Shown here: one piece after another, positions 25,201-37,808 of the stretch
Position numbering within the stretch: position 1 is the first letter of the stretch
How the letters are laid out: each line of letters starts with the position of its first letter
Source: Nymphaea colorata
Lineage: Eukaryota; Streptophyta; Magnoliopsida; Nymphaeales; Nymphaeaceae
Reading direction: 5' to 3'
Length of the DNA: 64,000 bases
Assembly (NCBI RefSeq): GCF_008831285.2
Contig: NC_045150.1
Span: forward strand, 13,995,868-14,059,867
Translations under genes and position numbers: made by a program
The notes under the pieces: model-generated
What the model was told of the DNA's origin: nothing
What the model saw: only the letters and a program-made list of their open reading frames with translations
Databases searched by the model: none

Positions 25201-28200
25201 TGAGACAACAAGCTGGTCCCACTTGATTAACTATCAAGAAGCAAATCAATGACTTAAATCTGGTTCATATTTATGCGAACTTGTTGTTTCAATCCCTTTA
25301 TTCATTCAGTATAAACGTAACAACATGTTTAACTCATTGCATTGAATATAAGGGATGAAATGAATGCTTAAATCTCATTGCTCTTCATTCAAACTTGGGA
25401 TTTCAATTTCTTAAATCAATCAGTACAAATGCAATAAAATGTTAAAATCATTCGATTAACTGTAGGTGATCAAATGAATGTTCAAATCTCATTCGCAGTC
25501 TTACAAACTTATGATTTCAATCCCTTAAATCATTAAATATAAATGTAACCTGTTTAACTCGTTGGATTTGCTATAAGTGATGAAATAAATGGCTTAAGTT
25601 CCATTCCAATTCACATGAACCTATGATTTCCATTCCTTTAATCAATCAATGTAGATGTAAGGACGATTGAAACTCGTTGGATCAACTATGAGGGATCGAA
25701 TAACTTGTTTAATGTGTTGGATTTCAAATGATGAAAGAAATGGCTTCAACAATTGTGTTCATATCGACTTGTGATTTAAATCCGCCCGTTAAATAACGAA
25801 ATATAGATGTAACAACAAGTCACACTCATTCGATTAACTATAAGTATCTAAGAACAAGTTCAACTCATTGGATTGACTATAAGGGAGTAAATTAACGGTT
25901 AAATCTCATTGGCATTCGAACGAACTTATAACTTCAATCGTTTAAATCATTCGATGTAGAAATAACGAGTTTAAATCTTTGAATTCAGTACAAAAGATCA
26001 AATGAATGCCTTAAATCCCATTTGTAGTTACGTAAATTTGTGATTTTAATCCCCTTAGCCAATCAATGTGAATGAAACAACAAGCTGGTCTCACATGATT
26101 AAGTATAAAAGAGGAAATGAATGACTTAAATCTCATTCATATTTATACGAACTTGTTGTTTCAATCCCTTTACTCATTCAGTATAAACGTAACAACATGT
26201 TTAACTCATTGCATTGACTATAAGGGATGAAATGAATGCTTAAATATCATTTGTATTCATTCAAACTTGTGATTTCAATTTCTTAAATCAATCAGTACAA
26301 ATGCAATAAAATGTTAAAATCATTCGATTAACTGTAGGTGATTAATTGAATGCTTTAAATCTCATTCGCAGTGTTACAAACTTATGATTTCAATCCCTTA
26401 AATCATTAAATATAAATGTAACATGTTTAACTCATTGGATTTGCTATAAGTGATGAAATGAATGGCTTAAGTTGCATTCCTGAACCTATGATTTCCATTC
26501 CTTTAATCTATCAAAGTGGATGTAAGGACGATTGAAACTCGTTGGATTAACTGCAAGGGATCGAATAACATGTTTAATGTGTTGAATTTCAAATGATGAA
26601 AGGAATGACTTCAACAATTGTGTTCATATCGACTTATGATTTAAATTCACCCCTTAAATAACGTAATATAGATGTAACAACAAGTCATACTCATTCGATT
26701 AACTATAAGTATCAAAGAACAAGTTTAACTCATTGGATTTACTATAAGGGAGTAAATGAACGGTTAAATCTCATTGGCATTCGAACGAACTTATGATTTC
26801 AATTGTTTAAATCGTCCGATGTAGAAATAACAAGCTTAAATATTTGAATTCACTACAAAAGATCAAATGAATGTCTTAAATCCCATTTGTAGTTATGCAA
26901 ATTTGTGATTTTAATCCCCTAAGCCATTCAATATGAATGAAACGACAAGTCGATCCCACTTTATTAACTATAAGGGAGCAATTGAATGACTTAAATCTCA
27001 TTAATATTAATACGAACTTGTTTAACTCGTTGCATTAATAATAAGGGATCAAATGGACGCTTTAACCCAATCCCTTTCATTCAAACTTGCGATTTCAATT
27101 TCTTAAATCAACCAGTGAAAACGCAATGAAATGTGAAACTCATTCGATCTACTATAAGTGATCAAATGAATGTCAAAATCTTATTCATAGTCTTGCAAGC
27201 TTGTGATTTCAATCCCTTAAATCATCAAATGTAAATGGAACATGTTCAACCCATTGGATTAACTTCATGTGATGAAATGAATGGCTTAAACAATTGCGTC
27301 CATATGAACTTGTGATTTAAATCTGTCCCTTAAATCACGTAACATGGACGTAGAAACAAGACATACTCATTCGATTAACTATAAGTATCAAATAAGAAGT
27401 TCAACTCATTGGATTCACTATAAGGGAGCAAATGAACGGTTAAATCTCATTGACATTCGAACGAACTTTTGATTTCAATCGTTTAAATCGTTCGATGTAG
27501 AAATAACAAGTTTAAATCTTTGAATTCACTACAAAACATCAAATGCATGTCTTAAATCCCATTTGTAGTTATGCAAATTTGTGATTGTAATCCCCTATAC
27601 CAGTCAATATGAATGAAACGACAAGTCGATCCCACTTTATTAACTATAAGGGAGCAAACGAATGACTTAATCTCATTAATATTTATACGAACTTGTTGTT
27701 TCAATCCCCAAAATCATTCAGTATAAACGTAACAACTTGTTTAACTCGTTGCATTAAAAATAAGGGATCAAATGGACGCTTTAATCGCAATCCCTTTCAT
27801 TCAAACTTGCGATTTCAATTTCTTAAATCAACCAGTGCAAACGCAATGAAATTTGAAACTCGTTCGATCAACTATAGGTGATCAAATGAAGGTTCGAAAT
27901 CTTATTCATATTCTTGCAAGTTTGTGATTTCAATCCCTTAAATTATTAAATGTAAATGAAACATGTTTAACCCGTTGGATTAACTTCATGTGATGAAATG
28001 AATGGCTTAAACAATTGTGTTCATATGACCTTGTGATTTAAATCCACCCCTTAAATCACGTAATATGGATGTAACAACAAGTTGTCATCATTGGGTTTGG
28101 TATAAGTATCAAATAACAAATTCAACTCATTGGACTAACTATGAGGGAGTAAATGAATGGTTAAATCTCACTGGCGTTCAAATGAACTTACGATTTCAAT

Positions 28201-29930
28201 CATTTAAATCATTCGATATAGAAATTTCAAGTTTAAATCTTTGAATTCACTACAAAAGATCAAATGAATGTTTTAAACCCAATTGTAGTCACGTAAATTT
28301 GTGATTTTAATCCCCTAAGCCAATCAATGTGAATGAGAGAACAAGCTGGTCCCACTTGATTAACTATAAGGAAGCAAATGACTTAAATCTGGTTCATATT
28401 TCTGCGAACTTGTTGTTTCAATCCCTTTACTCATTCAATATAAATGTAACAACATGTTTAACTCATTGCATTGAATATAAGGGATGAAATGAATGCTTAA
28501 ATCTCGTTCGTATTCATTCAAATTTGGGATTTCAATTTCTTAAATCAATCAGTACACATGCAATAAAATGTTAAAATCATTCGATTAACTGTAGGTGATC
28601 AAATGAATGTTTTAAATCTCATTCGCAGTCTTATAAACTTATGATTTCAATCTCTTAAATCATTAAATATAAATGTAATCAGTTTAACTCGTTGAATTTG
28701 CTATAAGTGATGAAATAAATGGCTTAAGTTCCATTCCTATTTACGTGAACCTATGGTTTCCATTCCTTGAATCAATGTAGATGTAAGGACGGTTGAAACT
28801 CGTTGGATTAACTTTGAGGGATCGAATAACTTGTTTAATGTGATGGATTTCAAATGATGAAAGGAATGGCTTCAACAATTGTATTCATATGGACTTGTGA
28901 TTGAAATCCACCCGTTAAATAATGAAATATAGATGTAACAACGAGTCATACTCATTCGATTAACTATAAAATTCCAAGAACAAGTTCAACTCATTGGATT
29001 TACTATAAGGGAGTAAATGAACGGTTAAATCTCATTGGCGTTCAAACGAACTTACGATTTCAATCATTTAAATCGTTCGATAGAGAAACAACAAGTTTAA
29101 ATTTTTGAATTCACTACAAAAGAACAAATGAATGTCTTAAATCCCATTTGTAGTTATGCAAATTTGTGATTTTAGTCCCCTAAGCCAATCAATATTAATG
29201 AAACGACAAGTTGATCCTCAAAATCATTTAGTATAAACGTAACAACTTGTTTAACTCGTTGCATTAACAATAAGTGATCAAATGGACGCTTTAATCGCAA
29301 TCTCTTTCATTCAAACTTGCGATTTCAATTTCTTAAATCAACCAGTGCATACGCATTGAAATGTGAAACTCATTCGATCAACTATAGGTGATCAAATGAA
29401 GGTTCGAAATCTTATTCAGAGTCTTGTAAGCTTGTGATTGCAATCCCTTAAATCATTAAATGTAAATGGAACATGTTTAACACGTTCGATTAACTTCACG
29501 TAATATGGATGTGACAACAAGTTGTAGTCATTCGGTTTTTTATAGGTATCAAATTACAAATTCAACTCATTGGACTAACTATGAGGGAGTAAATGAACGG
29601 TTAAATCTCACTGTCGTTCAAACGAACTTACGATTTCAATCATTTAAATCGTTCCATATAGAAATAACAAGTTTAAATCTTTGAATTCACTACAAAAGAT
29701 CAAATGAATGTATTAAACCCAATTGTAGTCACGTAAATTTGTGATTTTAATCCCCCAAGACAATCAATGTGAATGAGACAACAAGCTGGTCCCACTTGAT
29801 TAACTATAAGGAAGCAAATGAATGACTTAAATCTGGTTCATATTTATGCGAACTTGTTGTTTCAATCCCTTTACTCATTCAGTATAAACGTAACAACATG
29901 TTTGACTCATTGCATTAAATTATTCGATAT
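16230..29930 (+). repeat. Satellite domain 2, head-to-tail higher-order repeat of about 2.47 kb
   Basis: All monomers point the same way. The landmark AATCTTTGAATTCA recurs with CTTTG at about 16821, 17546, 18419, 19292, 20016, 20887, 21760, 22439, 23161, 23658, 24381, 25106, 25977, 26842, 27518, 28239 and 29104. The spacings fall into classes of about 725, 872 and 677 bp. The run 725+873+873 gives a 2471-bp unit (16821 to 19292). Unit copies are shuffled, so neighbouring segments match best at offsets of 2470, 5090 or 7560 bp. Confidence 0.85.
22276..24715 (+). repeat. Recent 1220-bp tandem duplication within satellite domain 2
   Basis: The stretch starting near 22276 is repeated at 23495 with near identity. 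Landmarks 22439/23658 and 23161/24381 are offset by 1219-1220 bp. This is the least diverged local duplication I could see in the array. Confidence 0.75.
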
Positions 29931-32900
29931 AAATATAATAACAACTTTAATTCGTTGGATTCACTATAATGAATCAAATGAATAGCGTAAATCTCATTCG
30001 TATTCATAGAACTTACAATTTGAATCCCTTAGTTCTTTCAATATCGATATAAAAACAAGTTACACACTGGATCAAATATAGGAGATCAAATGAATGGCTG
30101 AAATTTCATTCATATTCATATGAAATTATAATTTCAATCCCTTAAATCAATCAACAGAAACATAACGACAAGTTTGACTCATTCGCTTAACGATAATGGA
30201 TCAGATGAATGTTTTGGACTTCATTTGAATTCTTACAAACTAGTGACTTCAATCCCTTATGTTACTGAATGTAGATGAAACAACAAGTTATACTTGTTCG
30301 ATTAACTATAAGTATCAAATGAATGTATTAAATCTCATTCATGTTTGTATGAACTTGTGATTTCAATCAATTAATTTTTCAAATATAGATGTAGCAAGAA
30401 GGTGAACTCATTGACATAACTATAAGGGATTCAAAGAATGGCGTAACTCTCATTCATGTTCATACAAACTTGTTAACTCAATCCTGTAATCATTTAATAT
30501 AAATGTAACAACATGTTGACTCATGGATTAACTATATGGGATCAAATGAATGACTTCAATCCTGTAGTCACTTAAATCATTGAATATAAATGTAACAACA
30601 TTTTATATTCATTACATTAACTATAAATATCAAATGATACAAAATTGTGATTTTAATCTCTTCAATCAATCAACAATATAAATGAAATGAAAAGTTTGAC
30701 AAATTGGCTTGACAATAGTGGATCGAATGAATGTTTTAAACCTCATTTGAATTACTACAAACGTTGTTAACAAACTGGTCGTACGAACTTGTCATTTTAA
30801 TCCCTTAAATCTCCAAATAATTGACAATAAGGAAACAAAATGTGTTGGAATCTCATTCGTATTAATATGAACTTGTTATTTCAATATCTTAAACTATTCA
30901 ATATATATATAACTAGTTGAACACATTGAATTAACTATAAGGGATCAAATGAATGTCTTAAATCCCATTTGTATTCATATGAGGTTTTGATTTCAATCTC
31001 TAACATCATTCAATATATATGTAACAACAAATTAAACTCTTTTGATTGGCTATAAGTGATCAAACAAATGGCTTAAGTCCCATTCGTATTCATAAAAACT
31101 TGTGATTTGAATTCTTTAGGTGATTTAATATAAATATAAAAACAAGTTAAACTCATTGCATTTACTATAATGGATCAAATGAATGACAAAACCCATTTGT
31201 ATTCATGATTTCAAATCATTTAATCATCAACAAAGATATAACAAGGAGTTGATCTCATTTGAATAATTATAAAGGTGTGCATACGAACTTGTGATTTCAT
31301 TCTCTTAATCATTCAATATAGATACAACAAGAAGTTAAACACATTGAGTTAACTAGTGATGGATCAAGTCATTCATATTCATACGAACTTGTGATTTCAA
31401 TCCCTTCAATTACTCAATATAGATAAAATAATATGTTAAACGCGTTGGATTAAACATAAGGGATGTAATGAATGACTTAAGTCCATTCGTATTCATATGA
31501 ACATGTACTTTTAATCCCGTAAATCATTCAATCTAGATATAACGACAAGTTAAACACGTGGTACAAACTATATCGGATCAAATGAATGTTTTAAATCCCA
31601 TTCGTCTTCATGTGAACGTGTGATTTAAATCTATTAAATCAATCAATATGGATATGAGAACATGTTCAACTCGTTGTATTAACTATAATGGACGAAATGA
31701 ATTACTTAAATCTCATTCATATTTGTACGACCATATGATCCCAATCTCTTAAATCAAATTGAACAACAAGTTTAACTCATTGGTTAACTATAATAGATCA
31801 AGTGAATGACCTAAATCTTATTCGTATTCATATGAACTTGTGATTTCAATTTTCTAAACCAATCAATATAGACGTAACAACAAGTTGAACTCATTGGCAT
31901 AAGTATAAGGGATCCAAGGAATGGCTTAAATCTCATCCGTGTTCAAACAAACTTGTTATTTCAATCCCTTAAGTCATTCAATATAAACGTAACAACATGT
32001 TTAACTCATTGAATTAACTACAAGGGATTGAAATAAGAGCTTAAATTTCAATCCCTTTGATACGTATTTTACAACAAGTTAAACACATTGGATTAACTTT
32101 AAAAGATCAAATAAGAGCTTAAATTTCACTCAAATTCATACATACTTGTGATTTCAATCCCCAACAACATTAAATATGATTATAACAAGAAGTTGAAATC
32201 ATTCAATTAACTATAAAGATCGAATTAATGACTTAAATCCCAATTGCATTTATGTGAACGTGTGAATTCAGTCGCTTAAATAATTCATTGTAGATGTAAA
32301 AACAAGTTAAACACATTAGATTAAATATAAGGGATCAAAGGAATAATTTAAATCTCATTCGTGTTCATACAAATTTGTGATTTTAATCCCTTAAATCAAT
32401 CAATACAAATGTGACAACAAGTTGAACTCATTAGCTTAACAAATATGCATGTAAATGAATGGCTTAAATCTCATTCCTATTCATATGAACTTGTGATTTC
32501 AATAATTAAATCACTTAATATAGATATAAGAAAAAGTTGAACTAATTAGATTAACTATAATGGATCAAATGAATTGCTTAAATTTCACTCGTTTTCATAC
32601 GAACCTGAAATTTCAATCCCCTTAATCATTTCTCATCCCAATATATTAAATTTCGCTCGTTTTAATATGCGAGAATTGAAATTTATGCTCTTATTTGATC
32701 TTTTAAAGTTAATCCAATGTGTTTAACTTGTTGCAAAATATATATCAAATGATTTAAGCGATTGAAATAACAATTCAGATGAGTACTAATTAGATTTAAG
32801 TTATTCATTTAATTCCGTATAGTCAATCCAATGAGTTCAACAAGTTGTTACATTTATATTGAATGACAGAAGGGATTACAATCACAAGTTTGTATGAATG

Positions 32901-35100
32901 CGAATGGGATTTAAGTCATTCATTTGATCCATTGTAGTTAATTCATTGGATTCACTGCCATGAATCAAATGAATGACTTGAATCTCATTCGTATTCATAG
33001 AACTTGTGATTTTAATCCCTTAATTCATTCAATATCGATATAAAAACAAGTTACACATTGCATCAAATACATGAGATCAAATGAACGGCTGAAATTTTAT
33101 TCGTATTCATATGAAATTGTAATTTCAATCCCATAAATCAATCAATAGAAATGTAATGACAAGTTTGACTCATTGGCTTAACAATAATGGATCGAATGAA
33201 TTTTTTTGACCTCATTTTAATTCTTACAAGCTGGTGACTTCAATCCCTTAAATTATAGAATGTAGATGAAACAAAAGTTATACTCATTCGATTAACTATA
33301 AGTATCAAATGAATGTATTAAATCTCATTCATATTTGTATGAACTTGTGATTTCAATCTCTTAAATCTTTAAATATGGATGCAACAACAAGTTAAACTTA
33401 TCGGCATAACTATAAAGGATTCAATGAATGGCATAAGTCTCATTTGTATTCATACAAACTTGTTATCTCAATCCCGTAAACATTCAATATAAACGTAGCA
33501 ACAAGTTCAACTCATTGGATTTACTATAAGGGATCAAATGAATGACTCAAATCAGATTCATATTCACACGGGCTTGTGATTTCAGTCTATTATATCATTG
33601 AATATAAATGCAATAAGAAGTTCAACTCATTGCATTGACTATAATAGAGTAAATGGATGACTTCAACTCTATTTGTACTCATACGAACTTGTGATTTCAG
33701 TCCTTTAAATCTTTCAATATAAATTATAACAAGTTCAATAAATCATTCAATATAAATTATAACAAGTTGAACACATATTGATTAACAATGACAGATTAAA
33801 TGATTGGCAGAAATTATATTCATTTTCAAACAAAGTTGTGATTTCAATCTCCTAGATCGATAAATATAAATGTAACAACAAGTTGAACTCATTGGATCAA
33901 CTATGATGGAGAAAATGAATTGACTTATATCTCATTCGTAGTTACACAAACTTGTGATTTCAATCACTTAAATTTTTTGAAATGAATATAATAACAAGTT
34001 TAATTCATTGGATTCACTATAATGAACCAAATGAATGGCTTAAATCTCATTCGTATTCATGGAACTTACGATTTGAATCCCTTAGTTCTTTCAATATCGA
34101 TATAAAAACAAGTTACACACCAGATCAAATATAGGAGATCAAATGAATGGTTGAAATTTCATTCATATTCATATGAAATTGTAATTTCAATCCCTTAAAT
34201 CAATCAACAGAAACATAACGACAAGTTTGACACATTCGCTTAACGATAATGGATCAGATGAATGTTTTGGACCTCATTTGAATTCTTACAAACTAGTGAC
34301 TTCAATCCCTTATGTTATTGAATGTAGATGAATCAACAAGTTATACTCGTTCAATTAACTATAAGTATCAAATGAATGTATTAAATCTCATTCATGTTTG
34401 TATGAACTTGTGATTTCAATCAATTAATTTTTCAAATATAGATGTAGCAACAAGTTGAACTCATTGGCATAACTATAAGGGATTCAAAGAATGGCGTAAC
34501 TCTCATTCATGTTCATATAAACTTGTTAACTCAATCCCGTAATCATTTAATATAAATGTAACAACATGTTGACTCATGGATTAACTATATGGGATCAAAT
34601 GAATGACTTCAATCAGATTGGCATTCATACGTTCTTGTGATTTCAATTTATTAAATCAGTCAATATAAATGCTACAAAATGTTAAACTCATTCGATTAAC
34701 TGCTAGTGACCAAATGAAGAGCTTAAATCTCAATCGTATTCATACAAACTAATGATTTCATTGCCTTAAATCATTAAATATAAATGTAACAACATATTTA
34801 ACTCGTTGGATTAACTATAAGTGATGGAATTAATGGCTTAAATCCCATTCATATTCACATGAATGTTTGATTCCCATTCCTTAAATCATTGATACAAAAT
34901 TATGATTTTAATCTCTTCAATCAATCAACAATATAAATGAAACGACAAGTTTGACAAATTGGCTTAACAATAGTGGATCGAATGAATGTTTTAAACCTCA
35001 TTTGAATTACTACAAACTAGTTGTTTCAATCCCTTAAATCATTGAATATAAATGTAACAACATTTTATATTCATTAGATTAACTATAAATATCAAATTAA
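29930..35100. repeat. Satellite domain 3, divergent monomers with long-range duplications
   Basis: Monomers of about 115 bp continue (for example GTAACAACA landmarks at 31874 and 31989), but without regular higher-order units. A block at 29940-30545 recurs at 33990-34615 (offset about 4053 bp) and, more diverged, at 32950-33500. A second block at 30640-30770 recurs at 34890-35025. The array ends near 35100. Confidence 0.8.
32645..32940 (-). repeat. Inverted patch of satellite monomers in domain 3
   Basis: About two and a half monomers are in reverse orientation. The part near 32675-32740 is the reverse complement of 32050-32128, including an AACAAGTTAAACACATTGG and an AAAAGATCAAATAAGAGC block. 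Confidence 0.75.
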
Positions 35101-35129
35101 TGTATTAAATGTTTTAAACCTCTTTTCAT

Positions 35130-35845
35130 GTAAGCTAGTGCTATCTAGATGATAAAATCATGAAATATCGGGCCAAGAACGAACTGGTACAATTCAAATA
35201 GGTTGATTCAAACCAATTTTCACATGTAAAATGAAAAAAAAATGCAAAATAGATGACAAGAAAACAACAAAGTACAAATTAAGAACAGCAAAGAAACGAC
35301 AATACATTCGTTGTCTTTCTCCTGGCCTTGCTTGTCTTCAATTTAGTTGGCCCGAGAGAATTTGATTGTTGTTGGTGGTGGCCTTTTTTGTCTTCGATTT
35401 AGTTGATGTAGTAGAGCCCATGTATATCTTTCGTATCCATCACCAAATCCTCCTTTGGGGTTTCTGGAGAAAATAACGTGGCAATCAAGATATTTTGGTT
35501 AGTTTGCTAACCGATGGCTATTTCATCCCTAGAGCCAATTCTATAGAGATCTTCCCTTGTGCCGGGTGAGCAAGAAGGGTATTTCATCCCTAGAGCCAAT
35601 TCTGTATCAGGTGTACCACAGTTGCAGGTTCATTGAAATTCAACATAATCAGCCTCTGTGATGGTAAACCCTAAATAAAATGTACTTATTTCATTGTCAG
35701 AAATAAATAATGAATCATGACTAGTTTAGACATATAATTGAGCAAGGTCATCTGTAGACTTAGATAATGTTTGTTATTTGTTGGGTTAGGCATCTTCCCA
35801 GATAGAAAACATACTAGAAGCATCAAACAAATCAATGCTAGTGGG

Positions 35846-35878
<33 letters not shown>

Positions 35879-36080
35879 GAGTGTGTGTGTGTGTGTGTGA
35901 TGAAATTAGGCAGCTATTTCTGTGCTCCGATGGTTATTTTGTATTGTTCAAAACTGCCATAAAAGTTGGATTCCATAATGGAAAACCATGGTCAAGCAAT
36001 GGATCGTTGCAAATACATCTTTTGCGATGTTTTTTATCGACAACAAGCAAACAAATAACCATCCAGCCGTGGAGGTTCAT
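35130..36080. repeat. Dispersed repeat family R2, copy 1
   Basis: This segment is collinear with 56805-57345. Shared blocks include AGATGATAAAATCATGAAAT (35149), AGAGCCAATTCTGTATCAGG (35595) and GCAGCTATTTCTG (35910). Words at 35160-35185 and 35405-35460 also match 58012-58035 and 58600-58665, beside the minus-strand copia fragment. The family is therefore probably a deleted derivative of that retroelement. It includes (TA)n at 35847-35878 and (GT)n at 35880-35899. Confidence 0.6.
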
Positions 36081-37655
36081 CTTTGAATCACTTGAATATT
36101 CAGAAATGATTGCTCCAATCGATTGTTAATCACCCATTTTAATTACCCTTAAACATGTTTAAAGTATGATGACATTTGTTTATTTTCCAGTCAACGTTGT
36201 AAAATATATGGATCATATGAATATCCCATCAAAGGATGTAGGATGGCCCAGCAAAGCAAAATTACTATGATCTTTCAAAAAATTGATTCCTCATGACATG
36301 AATAATTTCACACCAGCCCGCCAACTTGTGATCTCAACCCCTTCTTTAGTGGGGGAGCCAAGAATTTTTGGCTGAAGGGCACGTGAGTCACCGACCTGGG
36401 TTTGATGTGGGGACTATGATGTGACAGCAACTAGGTCCAGCATCATCGCAACAATACTGATGTGGGGCAATGGTACACAGCCACCACACTTCGCTTCTAT
36501 ACATCCCTTCTTACTTTTCACTGCTTATTGAGGTTACCTAAGGAATACGTTAATATGTCTCTCTTATTGATCAAATGGTGATTGGAATTCTTCAACACAA
36601 GAATATTCAAATGCTATTACTTAAAATTGCTTGGATTGTGGAGAAGGGTGCAGAAAACACAAAAAGTTGCATGCAATCCCTGTTAAATGATGCAAGAACT
36701 TGTTACATCACTAGCTAATGTCACCAGCCGCTGTAAGTCCCCTTGCAAAATGTTCCACTCTTGGTGTCTATAAATTGTGACATAGAAAGTGGATTAATTT
36801 CTGTGATTTGTATATTTAATTACCTATTTGATCTCTAATGAATACAACGAGGGGCTCCCTCGACAGTTTCCGAACGCAAAAAACCTATTTGATTTCACAA
36901 GTAGTGGCTGCTGGAAGTTCAAGCAGAGCAATTACATTATTATACAAGAATTTTTGTTAGGTACTGGAAAACTATATATTTTAAACTTAGAACATGGTAA
37001 CTTCTCAACTTGATTACAAGATAAGCTAAGCAAGGTTATAATCAATCACCAAAATAATGAGTACATCACTAACTTGTGGAGTTTGGTGCATGTTGGATGG
37101 AGAGTCTATGCTTCACGCCTTCAAACTAAGCAGAGTCCAACAATCACCAAAATGGTTTTCAGCTAGAGATCAAGCTGAAGAAAAATAGAACCCTAAAGGG
37201 GTAGTGCAAAGCTAAATTTCTGACTGGGGGGTAGTATTAGTTTAACTTTCAACTTTAAGGTATATAAAAAAAAAAAAAAAAAAGAAGTATCAATGACTGG
37301 TACGGAAAATTGCTTACAAAATCCACAATGCGGCTCCACTACCGTTAAGGCGTCATTTGGCAGCAGGGACACTCATACAGTTTTCATAATAAGAACAACC
37401 CCTAAATAGGTAGACAAAATGGGGGATGCTTAGCCGAAGTTCTAACCGAGCGTGAGTGACTATACACAATTTCCCTGGATCTCTTTCCTCCAATGAAAAA
37501 GATTGAAAAACAGAAAGTGACAAAACAAAACACATAACAACTACGAACCATGAATAAGAGAAAACAGATCTATTTAGATGGGTGCTTTATGTTACTTCAT
37601 GCCTAAGAAGGTGTGGTCATTCCAGTTTTCACTTTTAACCTATACAAATAAAACC
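36081..37655. other. Unassigned DNA left of the Harbinger element
   Basis: No gene recognised. A weak match to dispersed repeat R1 lies at about 36200-36280, and a poly-A tract at 37265-37282 suggests the tail of an old retroelement insertion. Confidence 0.35.
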
Positions 37656-37658
37656 TTA
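37656..37658. repeat. Target-site duplication TTA, left
   Basis: TTA directly abuts the left terminal repeat and is matched by TTA at 43259-43261. Three-base TWA duplications are characteristic of PIF/Harbinger transposons. Confidence 0.85.
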
Positions 37659-37676
37659 GGCCCCGTTTGATGGGCG
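37659..37676 (+). repeat. Left terminal inverted repeat of Harbinger element
   Basis: GGCCCCGTTTGATGGGCG; pairs with the right end with two mismatches. Confidence 0.88.
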
Positions 37677-37709
37677 AGAAAAAGTCGATGGAGCGGTAAA
37701 AATTTGTAC

Positions 37710-37733
37710 GGGCGGGTGAAATTTCACCCGCCC
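37710..37733. promoter_or_regulatory. Perfect 24-bp subterminal palindrome 1
   Basis: A perfect palindrome centred on GGGTGAAATTTCACCC with GGGC/GCCC outer ends. It lies 50 bp inside the left end. It is a possible binding site for ORF1 or transposase, by analogy with subterminal motifs of other DNA transposons. Confidence 0.6.
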
Positions 37734-37784
37734 GACAAAACAACCATCAAACAGGGTGATTTTTCACCCGTTTAATGTAAAAAG

Positions 37785-37808
37785 GAGCGGGTGAAATTTC
37801 ACCCGCTC
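37785..37808. promoter_or_regulatory. Perfect 24-bp subterminal palindrome 2
   Basis: Repeats the core CGGGTGAAATTTCACCCG of palindrome 1, with GAG/CTC outer ends, 75 bp further in. The repeated perfect symmetry makes chance unlikely. Confidence 0.6.

Larger units (their letters stand above)
8972..35100. repeat. 26-kb AT-rich satellite array, about 115-bp monomer, three domains
   Basis: The whole interval consists of diverged copies of one monomer of about 115 bp. In the forward sense it runs GAACTTGTGATTTCAATCCC, then TTAAATCATTCAATATAAAT, GTAACAACAAGTT, AACTCATTGGATTAACTATA, AGGGATCAAATGAATGACTT and AAATCTCATTCGTATTCATAC. Neighbouring monomers differ considerably, but they recur as higher-order units. 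Domain 1 (8972-16225) and domain 2 (16230-29930) have higher-order periods of about 2.435 and 2.47 kb; domain 3 (29930-35100) is more diverged. Open frames of 60-90 codons inside are read-through of the repeat, not genes. The form is that of a centromeric, pericentromeric or heterochromatic knob satellite; which of these cannot be told from sequence. Confidence 0.9.

Noticed and set aside
8972-35100. CRISPR-like repeat-spacer structure
   Set aside because: Repeats are contiguous 115-bp monomers without unique spacers, in a eukaryotic genome.
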